From assembly GCF_007828215.1 (NCBI RefSeq), contig NZ_VIUE01000043.1, forward strand, positions 1 through 37,360: a stretch of 37,360 nucleotides of DNA, written 5' to 3'. This DNA is from Pseudomonas sp. SJZ074 (GTDB taxonomy: Bacteria > Pseudomonadota > Gammaproteobacteria > Pseudomonadales > Pseudomonadaceae). The position numbers and the translations under genes are program-made. Shown here piece by piece: positions 1-8,092 of this stretch. Below the pieces are notes generated by a model. The model was not told where the DNA came from and did no database searches. It saw nothing but the letters and a program-made list of their open reading frames with translations. Position 1 is the stretch's first letter. Every line of letters starts with the position of its first letter.

Positions 1-84
1 CGTCCAAGGCCAGGGCGGCCGAGGACAGTGAAGATTTCCAAAACTCGGTATCCGGTAGATCGTAAGGCCGCTCCGCTTAAGTGA
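1..84 (+). CDS. C-terminal tail of an upstream gene (partial, unidentified)
   Basis: Frame 1 is open from the first base to a TGA at 82-84 and encodes a very basic, Pro/Arg-rich end (RPRPGRPRTVKISKTRYPVD...). Basic low-complexity tails of this kind occur on several RNA-binding proteins, but 27 residues are too few to name a family. No gene start is in the window. It could also be chance reading, because the stretch is short. Confidence 0.3.
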   Translation, partial: RPRPGRPRTVKISKTRYPVDRKAAPLK

Positions 85-130
85 ACAGCATTACGGTTTT
101 CACCGGGGTTTTTTTATGCCTTAATAGCGC

Positions 131-150
131 TTAATACGAAACTGTATTAA
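131..150. promoter_or_regulatory. Palindromic candidate operator upstream of the S24 repressor
   Basis: TTAATAC-GAAACT-GTATTAA is a perfect 7-bp inverted repeat with a 6-bp spacer, about 120 bases before the repressor start. The surroundings are AT-rich and carry extra TTAATA/TTAATT half-site-like words. Phage-type repressors usually bind such dyads to control their own promoter. Assigning this dyad to the adjacent repressor is inference. Confidence 0.45.
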
Positions 151-267
151 CAGTGTTTAATTACGTTTATTCAGCTGCTTTCAAATCCTGCAAACGGAAA
201 GATCGTCTTATAAATTTGAACGACTTGTTTATTGCTCAAAACACAGTCGCTCCTAAACTTTCCGTTT

Positions 268-999
268 ATGAAAAAGACCTCCAGTGGCGACCGCTTCAGA
301 GCCCTTCTCAAAGAAGCACAAATCCGATCCGCCGACTTCGCGAAGTTATACGGCGTTAAATCGCAGCACGTGAACAACTGGTTCAACCGCGGCATCCCGC
401 CGGGTCGTATCCACAGTATCGCCGGCCTGCTGACCGTCAGCCCGCAATGGCTCGCCCACGGCGAAGGCCCGCAAACCCCGTTGGGCCTCGGCCCTGGCAC
501 CACCTATGAAGCCGCCGAAGTCCAAGGCGTCTACAGCGTGGCGGAAACCCAGGACATCGAACTGCCTTTTTACACGGAAGCGCCCATCGCAACGGGCAGC
601 AGCAAAACCCACATCACCGAAATCCCCGACCAATCCATCCGCCTGCCCCGCAGCTACCTCGAATCCCTGGAAATAAACCCCAACGACGCCATCTGCACCA
701 CCATGGTCGGCGACAGCATGGCCGAACGCATCGAGGACGGCTCCATCCTCGCCATCGACCGCGGCCTTACCCAAGTCATCGACGGCCAGATCTACGCCCT
801 CGAACACGACGGCATGCTACGCATCAAATACCTCCACCGAATCCCCGGCAACCGTCTGCGCCTGCGCAGCCACAACAGCACCGCCTACCCGGACGAAGTC
901 TTCAGCGCCGAACAGATTGAAGCGCAAAACATCAGGGTATTGGGCTGGGTATTCTGGTGGTCCACCCTCAACAAACAGCGACCACAGGTGTTCGATTGA
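268..999 (+). CDS. S24/LexA-type (CI/PrtR-like) transcriptional repressor
   Basis: A 243-residue protein with an N-terminal helix-turn-helix (about residues 8-65; LKEAQIRSADFAKLYGV then KSQHVNNWFNRG as recognition helix) and a C-terminal S24 peptidase-like domain (about 95-230). The serine lies in VGDSM (S150) and the partner lysine in LRIKYL (K187). Family members such as CI and PrtR repress phage or pyocin genes and are inactivated through RecA after DNA damage. I see no canonical Ala-Gly cleavage site in the linker (the nearest text is PIATGSS), so self-cleavage is uncertain. The ATG at 268 is preferred to one 36 bases upstream because the HTH begins right after it. The ribosome site is weak. 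No lytic or pyocin genes follow in this window, so its targets may be elsewhere. Confidence 0.85.
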   Translation: MKKTSSGDRFRALLKEAQIRSADFAKLYGVKSQHVNNWFNRGIPPGRIHSIAGLLTVSPQWLAHGEGPQTPLGLGPGTTYEAAEVQGVYSVAETQDIELPFYTEAPIATGSSKTHITEIPDQSIRLPRSYLESLEINPNDAICTTMVGDSMAERIEDGSILAIDRGLTQVIDGQIYALEHDGMLRIKYLHRIPGNRLRLRSHNSTAYPDEVFSAEQIEAQNIRVLGWVFWWSTLNKQRPQVFD

Positions 1000-1064
1000 G
1001 CCTGCGGACTAAAGGACAGTAGCAAGCGCTTCCTTCATCAACGACATTGCCCGTACTAAGGAGA

Positions 1065-1118
1065 TCCTTGTGGCGAGGGGATTCATCCCCGCAGGGCTGC
1101 AAAGCAGCCCCTGCTTTT
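1065..1118. repeat. Pseudomonas REP-like palindromic repeat
   Basis: Two adjacent hairpins: GGCGAGGGGATTCATCCCCGC and GGGCTGC-AAA-GCAGCCC. The GTGGCGAGGGGATT-ATCCCC form is a common intergenic repeat of fluorescens-group Pseudomonas. It lies in the 520-base gap between the repressor and the integrase. Apart from the terminator at 1336-1358, I see no other gene in that gap. Confidence 0.7.
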
Positions 1119-1335
1119 TCCTTCGAACCACCGCTAACCCAATGATTCCACACCACTTACCACTGGGATTCTGAGAAAAACCCGCGTATCCTGCGCCCCA
1201 CATTTGCGAGCCCATGCCTCGCACCGACAAGGCAGATCACTTTCTGACCAAGTCCCACAGCCGGCCGCAAGAGCCGGATGTACGTTTTGAAGGCTGGTGA
1301 GGTTTGTCAAAAACGAACTGAGTCAGTCAACGGGG

Positions 1336-1358
1336 AGCCGGCCACAAGCCGGCTTTTT
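1336..1358 (+). terminator. Rho-independent terminator
   Basis: AGCCGGC-CACAA-GCCGGCT is a perfect 7-bp stem with a 5-base loop followed by TTTTT. It insulates the upstream region from the integrase. Integrases of this type often insert beside a terminator or tRNA end, but I found no second copy that would mark an attachment site. Confidence 0.75.
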
Positions 1359-1523
1359 AATTGTCCGAAATAATCCTATCCCATCCGAGAATCTTCCTGT
1401 TAGCTTAGCTATTCCGGGGGTTTGAGACATTTCCCTGTCCGATGGTGTTCAACGCCATTTGACCTCATCCGAGGATGAAGTGGGGGGACAGGTGGGGGGA
1501 CAAAGGGACAGCAGGGGGAATCA

Positions 1524-2732
1524 ATGAGTAAACTGAATCCGAAACAAGTCGAGAACCTGACCGAGCCTGGCACTTACGAAGATGGTGATGGCCTCCGTTT
1601 GGTCGTCAAACCTACCGGACGTAAATCCTGGCTACTTCGCTTTCAATTGGCGGGGCGTCGTAGGGAGATGGGCTTGGGCTCATTCCCTGAAGTCAGCCTC
1701 AAGAAAGCCAGACAAGCAGCCAGCGCCAAACGCAGTCAATTGAACGATGGCATTGACCCCCTGGCAGCCAGAGACGTAGAGCGTGCAGCTCAACGGGAAG
1801 CCCAGCGTGCAAGTGAAGCCAAGCAACTAAAATTCGAGACGCTCGCAACGCAATACCGTGATGCTCACGGCGCGGCGTGGTCGGAAAAGTGGCGTAAAGG
1901 GTGGCTGCGGAAACTGGAGCTGTATGCGTTTGATCACATAGGCAAGCTGTCAGCCGAAGACATAGGCACTCCCGAAGTGCTTAAGGTGTTGGAACCCATC
2001 TGGGCCACCAAGACCAGAACCGCTGACGAGGTACGCGGGCAAATAGAACAAGTCCTGGACGCAGCAAAGGCACGCAACCTGCGACAAGGTGAGAACCCTG
2101 CTCGGTGGCGCGGGCACTTAGACAATCTGTTGAGCCGTTCTGAAAAGAGGAAAGCTCGGAAGCGTGAGCACTTTGAAGCTTTGCGCTGGCAGGAAGTGCC
2201 TGAGCTGATGATGAAGCTCAGGGCGAACTCCACACCTCCATCATGGGCCGCTCAACTGCTGATCATGACCAGCGCACGCGCCCACATGGTCAGGTTCTCT
2301 CGCTGGGATGAGTTTGATCTAGAAGCTAAAACTTGGTCACTGCCAGATGAGAGAATGAAAATGCGGGTAGCTTTCGTCATTCCGCTTGCCGAGGAAGTCG
2401 TAAAGCTGGTGAAAAGTATTCCGCGAGATGAAGGAAGTCCTTTTCTGTTCCCAGGCCAAGGCAAGACTGGGGCAATGCATGCAAATGCTGTACGAACCCT
2501 ACTGCATGACATGGGGTACAAGCACATCACTCGCCATGGCTTTCGATCTTCGTTTCGTGACTGGGCCGGTGAATGCACCCATTATCCTCGTGAAGTCTGT
2601 GAAATGGCGTTAGCACATGACGAGCGTGATCAGACCGAGGGAGCGTACTCTCGCTCGGACTTTCTTGATAAGAGGCGTTTACTCATGAATGACTGGAGCC
2701 TATTTGTAGCACCCCCACCCTCGTTAACCTGA
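1524..2732 (+). CDS. P4-type tyrosine recombinase/integrase
   Basis: A 402-residue integrase with an N-terminal arm-binding domain of the DUF4102 type (about 1-90; GTYEDGDGLRLVVKPTGRKS, MGLGSFPEVSLKKAR) and a C-terminal catalytic domain (about 215-395). The catalytic set is visible: R252 in TSAR, H338/R341 in RHGFRSSFRDW, H365 in MALAHD and the nucleophile Y375 in EGAYSRSD. It should catalyse integration and excision of the element to its right. A strong ribosome site (AGGGGG) precedes the ATG. Length is normal for the family and the gene looks intact. The residues around R252 (ARAHMVRFSRW) deviate from the commoner form, which may affect activity. Confidence 0.93.
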   Translation: MSKLNPKQVENLTEPGTYEDGDGLRLVVKPTGRKSWLLRFQLAGRRREMGLGSFPEVSLKKARQAASAKRSQLNDGIDPLAARDVERAAQREAQRASEAKQLKFETLATQYRDAHGAAWSEKWRKGWLRKLELYAFDHIGKLSAEDIGTPEVLKVLEPIWATKTRTADEVRGQIEQVLDAAKARNLRQGENPARWRGHLDNLLSRSEKRKARKREHFEALRWQEVPELMMKLRANSTPPSWAAQLLIMTSARAHMVRFSRWDEFDLEAKTWSLPDERMKMRVAFVIPLAEEVVKLVKSIPRDEGSPFLFPGQGKTGAMHANAVRTLLHDMGYKHITRHGFRSSFRDWAGECTHYPREVCEMALAHDERDQTEGAYSRSDFLDKRRLLMNDWSLFVAPPPSLT

Positions 2733-2780
2733 GCACTAATTAATCTATTGCTCAGTCTTAGAAAAAGCACACCTTCAGTA

Positions 2781-2824
2781 GGTGATTTCATCACCTCTCG
2801 CGCATGCAGAGCCTTGCGCGAGAG
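2781..2824. repeat. Two abutting inverted repeats beyond the integrase
   Basis: GGTGA-TTTCA-TCACC (2781-2795) is followed directly by CTCTCGCGCA-N10-TGCGCGAGAG (2795-2824), a perfect 10-bp stem. No T-run follows either, so a simple terminator is unlikely for the second. They lie in the 217-base gap between the integrase and the convergent minus-strand gene. Possible roles are a bidirectional transcription barrier or a recombinase/excisionase binding region. Confidence 0.45.
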
Positions 2825-2949
2825 ACCTTCAAACTTTGCACCATAGACGTATCGGTGCGGTTTAGCATTATGTAGCTAAAAAGTAACACTGAGCGATTTA
2901 CTTTAAGTGACAGATAAATCCAACCACAACTTAAAAAGTTTTGCACTCT

Positions 2950-4062
2950 CTACCGGGACTTAACAATTTTCTTGGCTGCAGCATCATTTGCTAGCATATC
3001 TAGAATTAAACCACACAGATCATCTCGATTACGCTCAATCCCCTGACACTTAACACTATGAAAAACCTCATCAATTATCTTATCAACAACAGATACATAA
3101 GTGGTGCGTGCACGGTAAGGAACGTGTGCACGGAGAGCATCCAATATAGTTTGACGGATGAGATCCTCACTTACACCAATTTTACGACTAACCTCCGCAC
3201 TAGCCTTCGCCTTACCATTCCCGCCCTTAAATCCCCTCTCTCGCCGCGCCCGTCCCTCTCCCGGATATAATCGATCGTATAATTCGACATAATTCAGAAC
3301 ACCAAGATACGCTTCATTGTAACCAACATAGTCCCCACGCAACAAAAAACCATACGCTTTCGTTGAACACATTGAAATAGCCTCTATCAAAGAGCGCTCA
3401 TGCTCCTTAGACCTAGAGTTTCTACTAATAAGAGAAAGAACGTTTTCTTCATACTCAGAATCTATCTCCCCAAGACTAATTCGCTTTTGAGTTTCATCTA
3501 ACATCCCAATTACCCGATCCGAGTTTATTCCGCGCCTCCAAAACTCACCCGTGCCACCTGACAAAATTCTTTCGAGATCAACACAGATTTCTTTAAAGCT
3601 CTCAAACTCTGAGTTTCCAACCACCCTCTTAAACCTGTCATCAACCAGAGCACCACTCATTTCAGCTATACTTGCAGCCACAGCTAAAACAGACATTTCT
3701 AACTCAAACTCACTATCATTCTTTAAGCTAGAGATAAGATTAGCCGCCCCCTCAATGCTGTACCAGTCAACCGAAAACCCATCCAACCCAACAGCCTCCT
3801 CAGAGCCAACTAATTTAACAATAAAATACCCACACACTCCTCGCGCTCCAAAATAAATATCTGTCCCAACAGCGTCCACTCGCACCTGCAACCCACTCTC
3901 ACTAAATACTAAGTCGGCAATTGCGTCTTCTGGAGACTTATCGACAGGTAACTCAACCCTTATAAAGAACCCTCCAACCAGACCAGGCTCTTTGCGTAAC
4001 AATACACGACCATTAGAGCCTACCAGGATCGCCAAATATTCCTTCGCTTGAGGCACTTCCAT
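2950..4062 (-). CDS. Unknown protein with degenerate Nudix-like N-terminus
   Basis: A 370-residue, AT-rich gene. Residues about 5-125 read like a Nudix fold (YLAILVGSNGRVLLRKEPG, GGFFIRVELP, then SPEDAIADLVFSESGL), but the catalytic REUxEE positions are replaced by ADLVFSES, so hydrolysis is unlikely. The middle is helical. The C-terminal third is basic (YPGEGRARRERGFKGGNGKAKASAEVSRKIG), followed by a possible small helical DNA-binding segment ending near residue 365. It lies 45 bases after the DUF3987 gene on the same strand and probably shares its transcript. The Nudix link is inferred from pattern, not from an alignment. Function unknown. Confidence 0.6.
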   Translation of the reverse strand: MEVPQAKEYLAILVGSNGRVLLRKEPGLVGGFFIRVELPVDKSPEDAIADLVFSESGLQVRVDAVGTDIYFGARGVCGYFIVKLVGSEEAVGLDGFSVDWYSIEGAANLISSLKNDSEFELEMSVLAVAASIAEMSGALVDDRFKRVVGNSEFESFKEICVDLERILSGGTGEFWRRGINSDRVIGMLDETQKRISLGEIDSEYEENVLSLISRNSRSKEHERSLIEAISMCSTKAYGFLLRGDYVGYNEAYLGVLNYVELYDRLYPGEGRARRERGFKGGNGKAKASAEVSRKIGVSEDLIRQTILDALRAHVPYRARTTYVSVVDKIIDEVFHSVKCQGIERNRDDLCGLILDMLANDAAAKKIVKSR

Positions 4063-4107
4063 TCATCATCCACCAAAACTTAAAAATTCAATAAAAACAA
4101 TATCATA

Positions 4108-5535
4108 TTAGATCAACTCAATTTCCGCCACTCGCCCATACACAACTTCCTTCACACGCCCCTTTTCTACCAGATAATCAACTGCGCGATTGAGCCGCGT
4201 AGCACGACGCAAGGCTGCAGGTCCCCTCTGTAAAACGTCATTTCTCTTAGTCCGCCTAAAGAGTGGGCTATCGCACCTAGCCTGCAACCAAGAGATTAGC
4301 GCATCAGCATCAGTAACAACTTGAGGCGAAAATGAGAACATATTCTTATACATCACAGAGCATCCCATAACAATTTTCTCAGCCGACGACAACTCTGAAA
4401 CGGAAATCTCAGTTCCGCCAGACTCAAAGAAGTGAAGCAAAGCGGCCACTCTAGAAATATTCTCTATTAACTTTGAAGCATGATCACGCGCCCGCTCATA
4501 GCTTCCACCCACCCTCATTTCTTTCTCGACTTTATTGTGTAGCCATATCAATTTCTCGCTAGCTTCAGCTGAGAAACCAACCACTGTCTTACTCGAATCC
4601 CGGGCATCAAACTTTCTCACATTTTCTTCGAGAAGTTCTTCCACTCTCTTTTCATATCGACTTAAGTCGATCCGAACCTCACCTTCAATAAATCGAGTGC
4701 CCTGCGTAGACTCTGGATAAAAAATCAATGACCTCGCAAAAAATCCTGATGCCTTACCCAGCTCGCCCTTTCTTTCTAAATATTCTTCGAACACCCTTGG
4801 CTGGACCCCAATACCAATACTAAACCGCACGTCTGCCAATGAAAAATCCCCAGAATAAGCCCTCCCAACTTCAAGGCCGGAGCCGCTCCATAAAGCGTTC
4901 ATCATGCCTACCTGATTAACAACGCCCCTTAAGGCTATATCACCCTCACTCGTAAATAATGCTGCGGACGGACAGTCTTGTGCCAAGGCTTTAGATAATG
5001 CAGCCGGAGTGACATCTTGATGAGTCATCTTAAACATCGGCGGTCGAGTAGGCTCTGATTTCGCGTGCACCAAAAGATCGCTTTCAAGCTGCTTATAACT
5101 GCTCAACGTTAAGCTTTCATCAAGCATTTTCTTCTGAATCTTCTTTTTCTGCCTTTCCCACAACTCCAGCAAAACTGACCACTCTCTTATTTTCTGTGAA
5201 TCCGACAATTTACGCTTCTTTTCAAACGCTCTTAGCGCTTTAACTGCAATATCTTCAATCGCGGTTTTTCTCTCACCTGAAAGCGCTATCGAAAAAATCA
5301 TTAGTGATACCGGCCCAACACTTCCCCATGGCCTTCTTACATCTATTAGGTACTGACAAACCAACGAAACAACTGAAAGAACAACCGACAAAGCCAGCTC
5401 AATCGGCGCCTGAGTCTGTTGAGCAATACTTATTACCGCACCTTTAAAAATTGGGAATGAATCGATTTCCTCCATATTAACGGACGAACATCCAAACTCA
5501 TTACCACCAAGCCTATTACCATCGAAAAAGCCCAT
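4108..5535 (-). CDS. DUF3987 (YfjI-like) protein
   Basis: A 475-residue protein of the DUF3987/YfjI type, common in P4-like islands. Visible hallmarks are the N-terminal PIFKGAVISIAQQTQAP, the long helical region around 40-65, a degenerate P-loop-like SGERKTA (86-92), a Lys/Gln-rich coiled coil (about 100-165), MTHQDVTPAALSKALA, and the SEGDIALRGVV...NALWSGSGLEVGR core. Relatives resemble primase-helicase partners of mobile elements. The biochemical role is not established. The gene is AT-rich compared with its flanks, consistent with transfer. It follows the AlpA gene by 63 bases on the same strand. Confidence 0.8.
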   Translation of the reverse strand: MGFFDGNRLGGNEFGCSSVNMEEIDSFPIFKGAVISIAQQTQAPIELALSVVLSVVSLVCQYLIDVRRPWGSVGPVSLMIFSIALSGERKTAIEDIAVKALRAFEKKRKLSDSQKIREWSVLLELWERQKKKIQKKMLDESLTLSSYKQLESDLLVHAKSEPTRPPMFKMTHQDVTPAALSKALAQDCPSAALFTSEGDIALRGVVNQVGMMNALWSGSGLEVGRAYSGDFSLADVRFSIGIGVQPRVFEEYLERKGELGKASGFFARSLIFYPESTQGTRFIEGEVRIDLSRYEKRVEELLEENVRKFDARDSSKTVVGFSAEASEKLIWLHNKVEKEMRVGGSYERARDHASKLIENISRVAALLHFFESGGTEISVSELSSAEKIVMGCSVMYKNMFSFSPQVVTDADALISWLQARCDSPLFRRTKRNDVLQRGPAALRRATRLNRAVDYLVEKGRVKEVVYGRVAEIELI

Positions 5536-5598
5536 TACTTCACACCTACTTACTCAACTTTAAATAATGATCTATTAGCTACTCAACTGGTTAAATTT

Positions 5599-5850
5599 TC
5601 ATTTTCTGGTGCTGAGCCAACGCATAACGTCATCAAGAAACCAGCCAACTGCCACTCCCTTTGCAGACAAGCGTACTGGCCTCGGGAATTCTGAGTCATA
5701 ACGGGGACTACTCGGATTTAGCCAGTCATATAGGGTTGATCTCGAAACCGAGAGCATCTCGCTTAGCCGTTTCATACGGATCACCCTCACCTCAGGTCCA
5801 CCTGCCACCCATCCAGCCTCGATACCCTGAGTTCTATGTTCACAATTCAT
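5599..5850 (-). CDS. AlpA-family excisionase/transcriptional regulator
   Basis: An 83-residue protein whose C-terminal two thirds form an AlpA/MerR-like winged helix (VIRMKRLSEMLSVSRSTLYD, then FPRPVRLSAKGVAVGWFLD and DVMRWL). AlpA proteins act as activators of integrase genes and as excisionases in P4-like islands. The ATG at 5850 is chosen because GGAGGT lies six bases before it; an in-frame ATG 63 bases upstream lacks such a site. It heads the minus-strand unit that continues into DUF3987. Confidence 0.85.
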   Translation of the reverse strand: MNCEHRTQGIEAGWVAGGPEVRVIRMKRLSEMLSVSRSTLYDWLNPSSPRYDSEFPRPVRLSAKGVAVGWFLDDVMRWLSTRK

Positions 5851-6011
5851 GAGCCACCTCCAAATCGGTTGAGGCGTCATCGTATTGCGTGCATCCCGAT
5901 ACCTCATCTGCACTGCTTAAAAGTTATACGACCCCCCTTAAGCACAGACCTTGACACTTACAAAAAAGCATGAGCCAAGACCAAGATAATTCCCAAATCT
6001 AATACCTCAGA

Positions 6012-6048
6012 CCTGCTATTCCTGCTACCGAGTAGCAGGAATAGCAGG
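6012..6048. repeat. Perfect 17-bp inverted repeat with internal direct repeats
   Basis: The left arm is CCTGCTATTCCTGCTAC, then a 3-base spacer CGA, and the right arm is the exact reverse complement. Each arm contains two CCTGCTA words two bases apart, so the whole holds four copies of a heptamer. There is no T-run on either strand. It lies between the divergent AlpA gene and the next plus-strand gene, where an operator or origin/iteron would be placed. Confidence 0.8.
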
Positions 6049-6120
6049 CCTCGTAGTCCACTCGAAAAAATCTCAGTCATACATAACCACCTTGACTACC
6101 CCACCAACGAGGTTCGCCCC

Positions 6121-6450
6121 ATGCCATTGCAGTGCCCTCGCTGCCATTCTCCAAAATTCGACTCTTTCCATCACGCCATGAAAATCGGCGCCATCATCGG
6201 TACCGTGGGTGGTGCTACGCGTGGCGTCAGTGCTGCCCTCGCCGGTAGCCAGGCTGGCGCGATAATCGGAGCCATTGCCGGCCCATTAGGCATCACACTC
6301 GGCTCTATATCGGGCGCCATCCTCGGCGGACTGGCGGGTGGCATAGGCGGCTGCGCGCTCGGCGCTCAGCTCGGTGAGTCGCTCGACCGCCACGTCCTGG
6401 CCCACAACCTCTGCTTGTTATGTGGCCACCGCTTCAACCTCCCGACCTAA
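6121..6450 (+). CDS. Zinc-ribbon / glycine-zipper small protein
   Basis: A 109-residue protein with one CxxC pair at the start (LQCPRCHSPKF) and one at the end (LCLLCGHRF), framing about 70 residues of Gly/Ala-rich hydrophobic sequence (AIIGTVGGATRGVSAALAGS, GAILGGLAGGIGGCALGAQL). The two knuckles could join into one zinc ribbon, bringing the ends of a glycine-zipper membrane hairpin together. Similar proteins sit beside DUF932 genes in integrative elements. The DUF932 gene follows 92 bases on. Function unknown. Confidence 0.65.
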   Translation: MPLQCPRCHSPKFDSFHHAMKIGAIIGTVGGATRGVSAALAGSQAGAIIGAIAGPLGITLGSISGAILGGLAGGIGGCALGAQLGESLDRHVLAHNLCLLCGHRFNLPT

Positions 6451-6542
6451 CCAAGTCAACCTCCCTTCTATTTATTACGTCCGGACGGTGCCGCGCTCTG
6501 CGTGGTGCTTTATGCCGGCTTGCACCTAAAGGAATTACAACC

Positions 6543-7511
6543 ATGGCTCATCTCGTCGAAACTATGGCCTATGCTGGCGCAACTCCCTGGCATGGCCTGG
6601 GCAATCAGCTCACTCAGAAGCAACCCATCGAAGTTTGGCAACGCGAAGCCGGCATGGACTGGGCGATCCAGGAAAGCCACGTACTCTTCAAATTAGAGAC
6701 CGTCGGCCACCTGGGTGCGATCCATTCCTTCCCGGAGCAGAAGGTGCTCTTCCGCTCGGACACCAAAGCACCGCTGTCGGTGGTTTCCCAGCGCTACCAC
6801 ACCGTGCAGCCGCGAGAGGTGCTTGAGTTTTATCGTGACCTCACCGAGGTCTCCGGCTACGAGCTTGAGACTGCGGGGGTACTCAAGGGTGGTCGCAAAT
6901 TCTGGGCGCTGGCGCGTACCGGTCAAGGTGCTGCGCTTAAGGGTAACGATCAGGTCAACGGCTACTTGCTGCTGGCCACGTCCTGCGACGGCACCTTGGC
7001 CACCACGGCAACCCCCACCACCGTGCGCGTGGTCTGCAACAACACCTTGACCATCGCCTTGGACGGCACCAACCGCGCCATCAAGGTGCCGCACAACACC
7101 CGCTTCGACTCGAAGGCAGTAAAGAAGCAGCTCGGCATTGCTGTCTCGCAATGGGACGATTTTATGTACCGCATGCGTGCGCTGGCTGAACGCAAAGTGC
7201 AGTGGAGTGAGGCGCTGGGATTTTTTATGACGGTGCTGTGCGAGACCAGTCCGACCGGCGCATTACCGGAGGTACTGCCCAACGAACGCGCTCTGCGCAA
7301 GGTGCAGGAGCTGTACGAAGGTCGTGGTCGGGGCAGTCAGCTCGACTCAGCACGCGGCACCGCCTGGGGCTTGCTTAACTCCGTGACCGCGTTTGTCGAT
7401 CACGAGCGTCGTGCACGCAGCAATGAGTACCGCATGGACTCGGCTTGGTTCGGCCAAGGGGCGCAGATCAAGCAACGTGCCCTGGACACCGCCCTGCAAC
7501 TGGTCGCCTGA
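6543..7511 (+). CDS. DUF932 (phage/plasmid-like) protein
   Basis: A 322-residue protein starting MAHLVETMAYAGATPWHGLG, the classic opening of the DUF932/phage-plasmid-like family, with the further landmarks VVSQRYHTVQPREVLEFYRD, GGRKFWALAR, and TTVRVVCNNTL. The family is frequent on conjugative elements and plasmids, often next to a YqaJ exonuclease and a single-strand annealing protein; its molecular role is not known. AAGGA lies before the ATG at 6543. In-frame extension upstream to 6420 lacks family similarity. The gene appears intact. Confidence 0.88.
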   Translation: MAHLVETMAYAGATPWHGLGNQLTQKQPIEVWQREAGMDWAIQESHVLFKLETVGHLGAIHSFPEQKVLFRSDTKAPLSVVSQRYHTVQPREVLEFYRDLTEVSGYELETAGVLKGGRKFWALARTGQGAALKGNDQVNGYLLLATSCDGTLATTATPTTVRVVCNNTLTIALDGTNRAIKVPHNTRFDSKAVKKQLGIAVSQWDDFMYRMRALAERKVQWSEALGFFMTVLCETSPTGALPEVLPNERALRKVQELYEGRGRGSQLDSARGTAWGLLNSVTAFVDHERRARSNEYRMDSAWFGQGAQIKQRALDTALQLVA

Positions 7512-7590
7512 CCGCTTACCTCTTCCAACCCATAACGCCCGATCAGCCTCATCACTGATCGGGTATTTCTATTTCCACAAGGTGAAGGCC

Positions 7591-7767
7591 ATGAAAGCTA
7601 ATCCATTGAGCAATATCACCAAGACATGCCCGGCGCTGCGCCTGATCAGCACCAAGAAAATGCCCCGCGAAAATTGGTTGGCCGTAGGCAAGCAGGGTAG
7701 CGTCAGCCCGAATGCTGCCTCCATCAAGGGCCATGCAAAGCACTGCAAGCCAATCCCAACTCAATAG
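7591..7767 (+). pseudogene. N-terminal stump of a YqaJ-like exonuclease
   Basis: A 58-residue reading frame with a good ribosome site (AAGGTGAAGG). Residues 18-45 (LRLISTKKMPRENWLAVGKQ, then GSVSPNAAS) resemble the start of YqaJ-type phage exonucleases, where the text is usually ...REDWLAxRxxGIGSSDAAA. The match stops there: the nuclease core is absent and the frame ends within 20 residues. It follows DUF932 as a YqaJ gene does in intact elements, so I read it as a deletion remnant. A small functional protein is the alternative. Confidence 0.55.
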
Positions 7768-7842
7768 ACGGCAAGTTCCAAGTGCTCGCTAATCCCACCG
7801 ACCTAAATTTGCCTGCTTCCTGGCAGGCTTTGGAGATCTTAA

Positions 7843-8052
7843 ATGACCCTACTGCGATTTCTGCTCTACCTATTTGCGTTCATTGGTGCATTGGCGGCAG
7901 CCGGGGCGCTCGTCGCCAGCTTTGTGCTGATGTTGCGCTTCCCGCCACTCCTAGTTGCCGTGCTGCTGGCGTGCTGGATTCTGAATCGACTGTTCAAGGT
8001 GCTGAGCACATCCCCCATCCGGAACAATCCCACCAAAAACACCGCGACTTAA
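7843..8052 (+). CDS. Small two-helix membrane protein
   Basis: A 69-residue protein with two hydrophobic segments, FLLYLFAFIGALAAAGALVA (about 6-27) and an adjoining segment (about 29-47) ending in ACWILNRLF, then a polar tail. GGAGAT precedes the ATG at 7843. It follows the exonuclease stump and is probably part of the same transferred block. No family recognised. Confidence 0.55.
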   Translation: MTLLRFLLYLFAFIGALAAAGALVASFVLMLRFPPLLVAVLLACWILNRLFKVLSTSPIRNNPTKNTAT

Positions 8053-8092
8053 CTGTCGCCTCTTCAGCTTTTAACGGTTGGACAGCGAATAC

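Noticed and set aside
1214..1300. 28-codon frame MPRTDKADHFLTKSHSRPQE... before the terminator
   Set aside because: Reads smoothly but has no ribosome site and no recognisable family, and a frame this short is expected by chance.
1..1523. Search for a tRNA or attachment-site repeat next to the integrase
   Set aside because: No cloverleaf and no convincing second copy of the 1336-1523 sequence was found further right.
6012..6048. Palindrome as a rho-independent terminator
   Set aside because: No T-run on either strand and unusually long, internally repeated arms.
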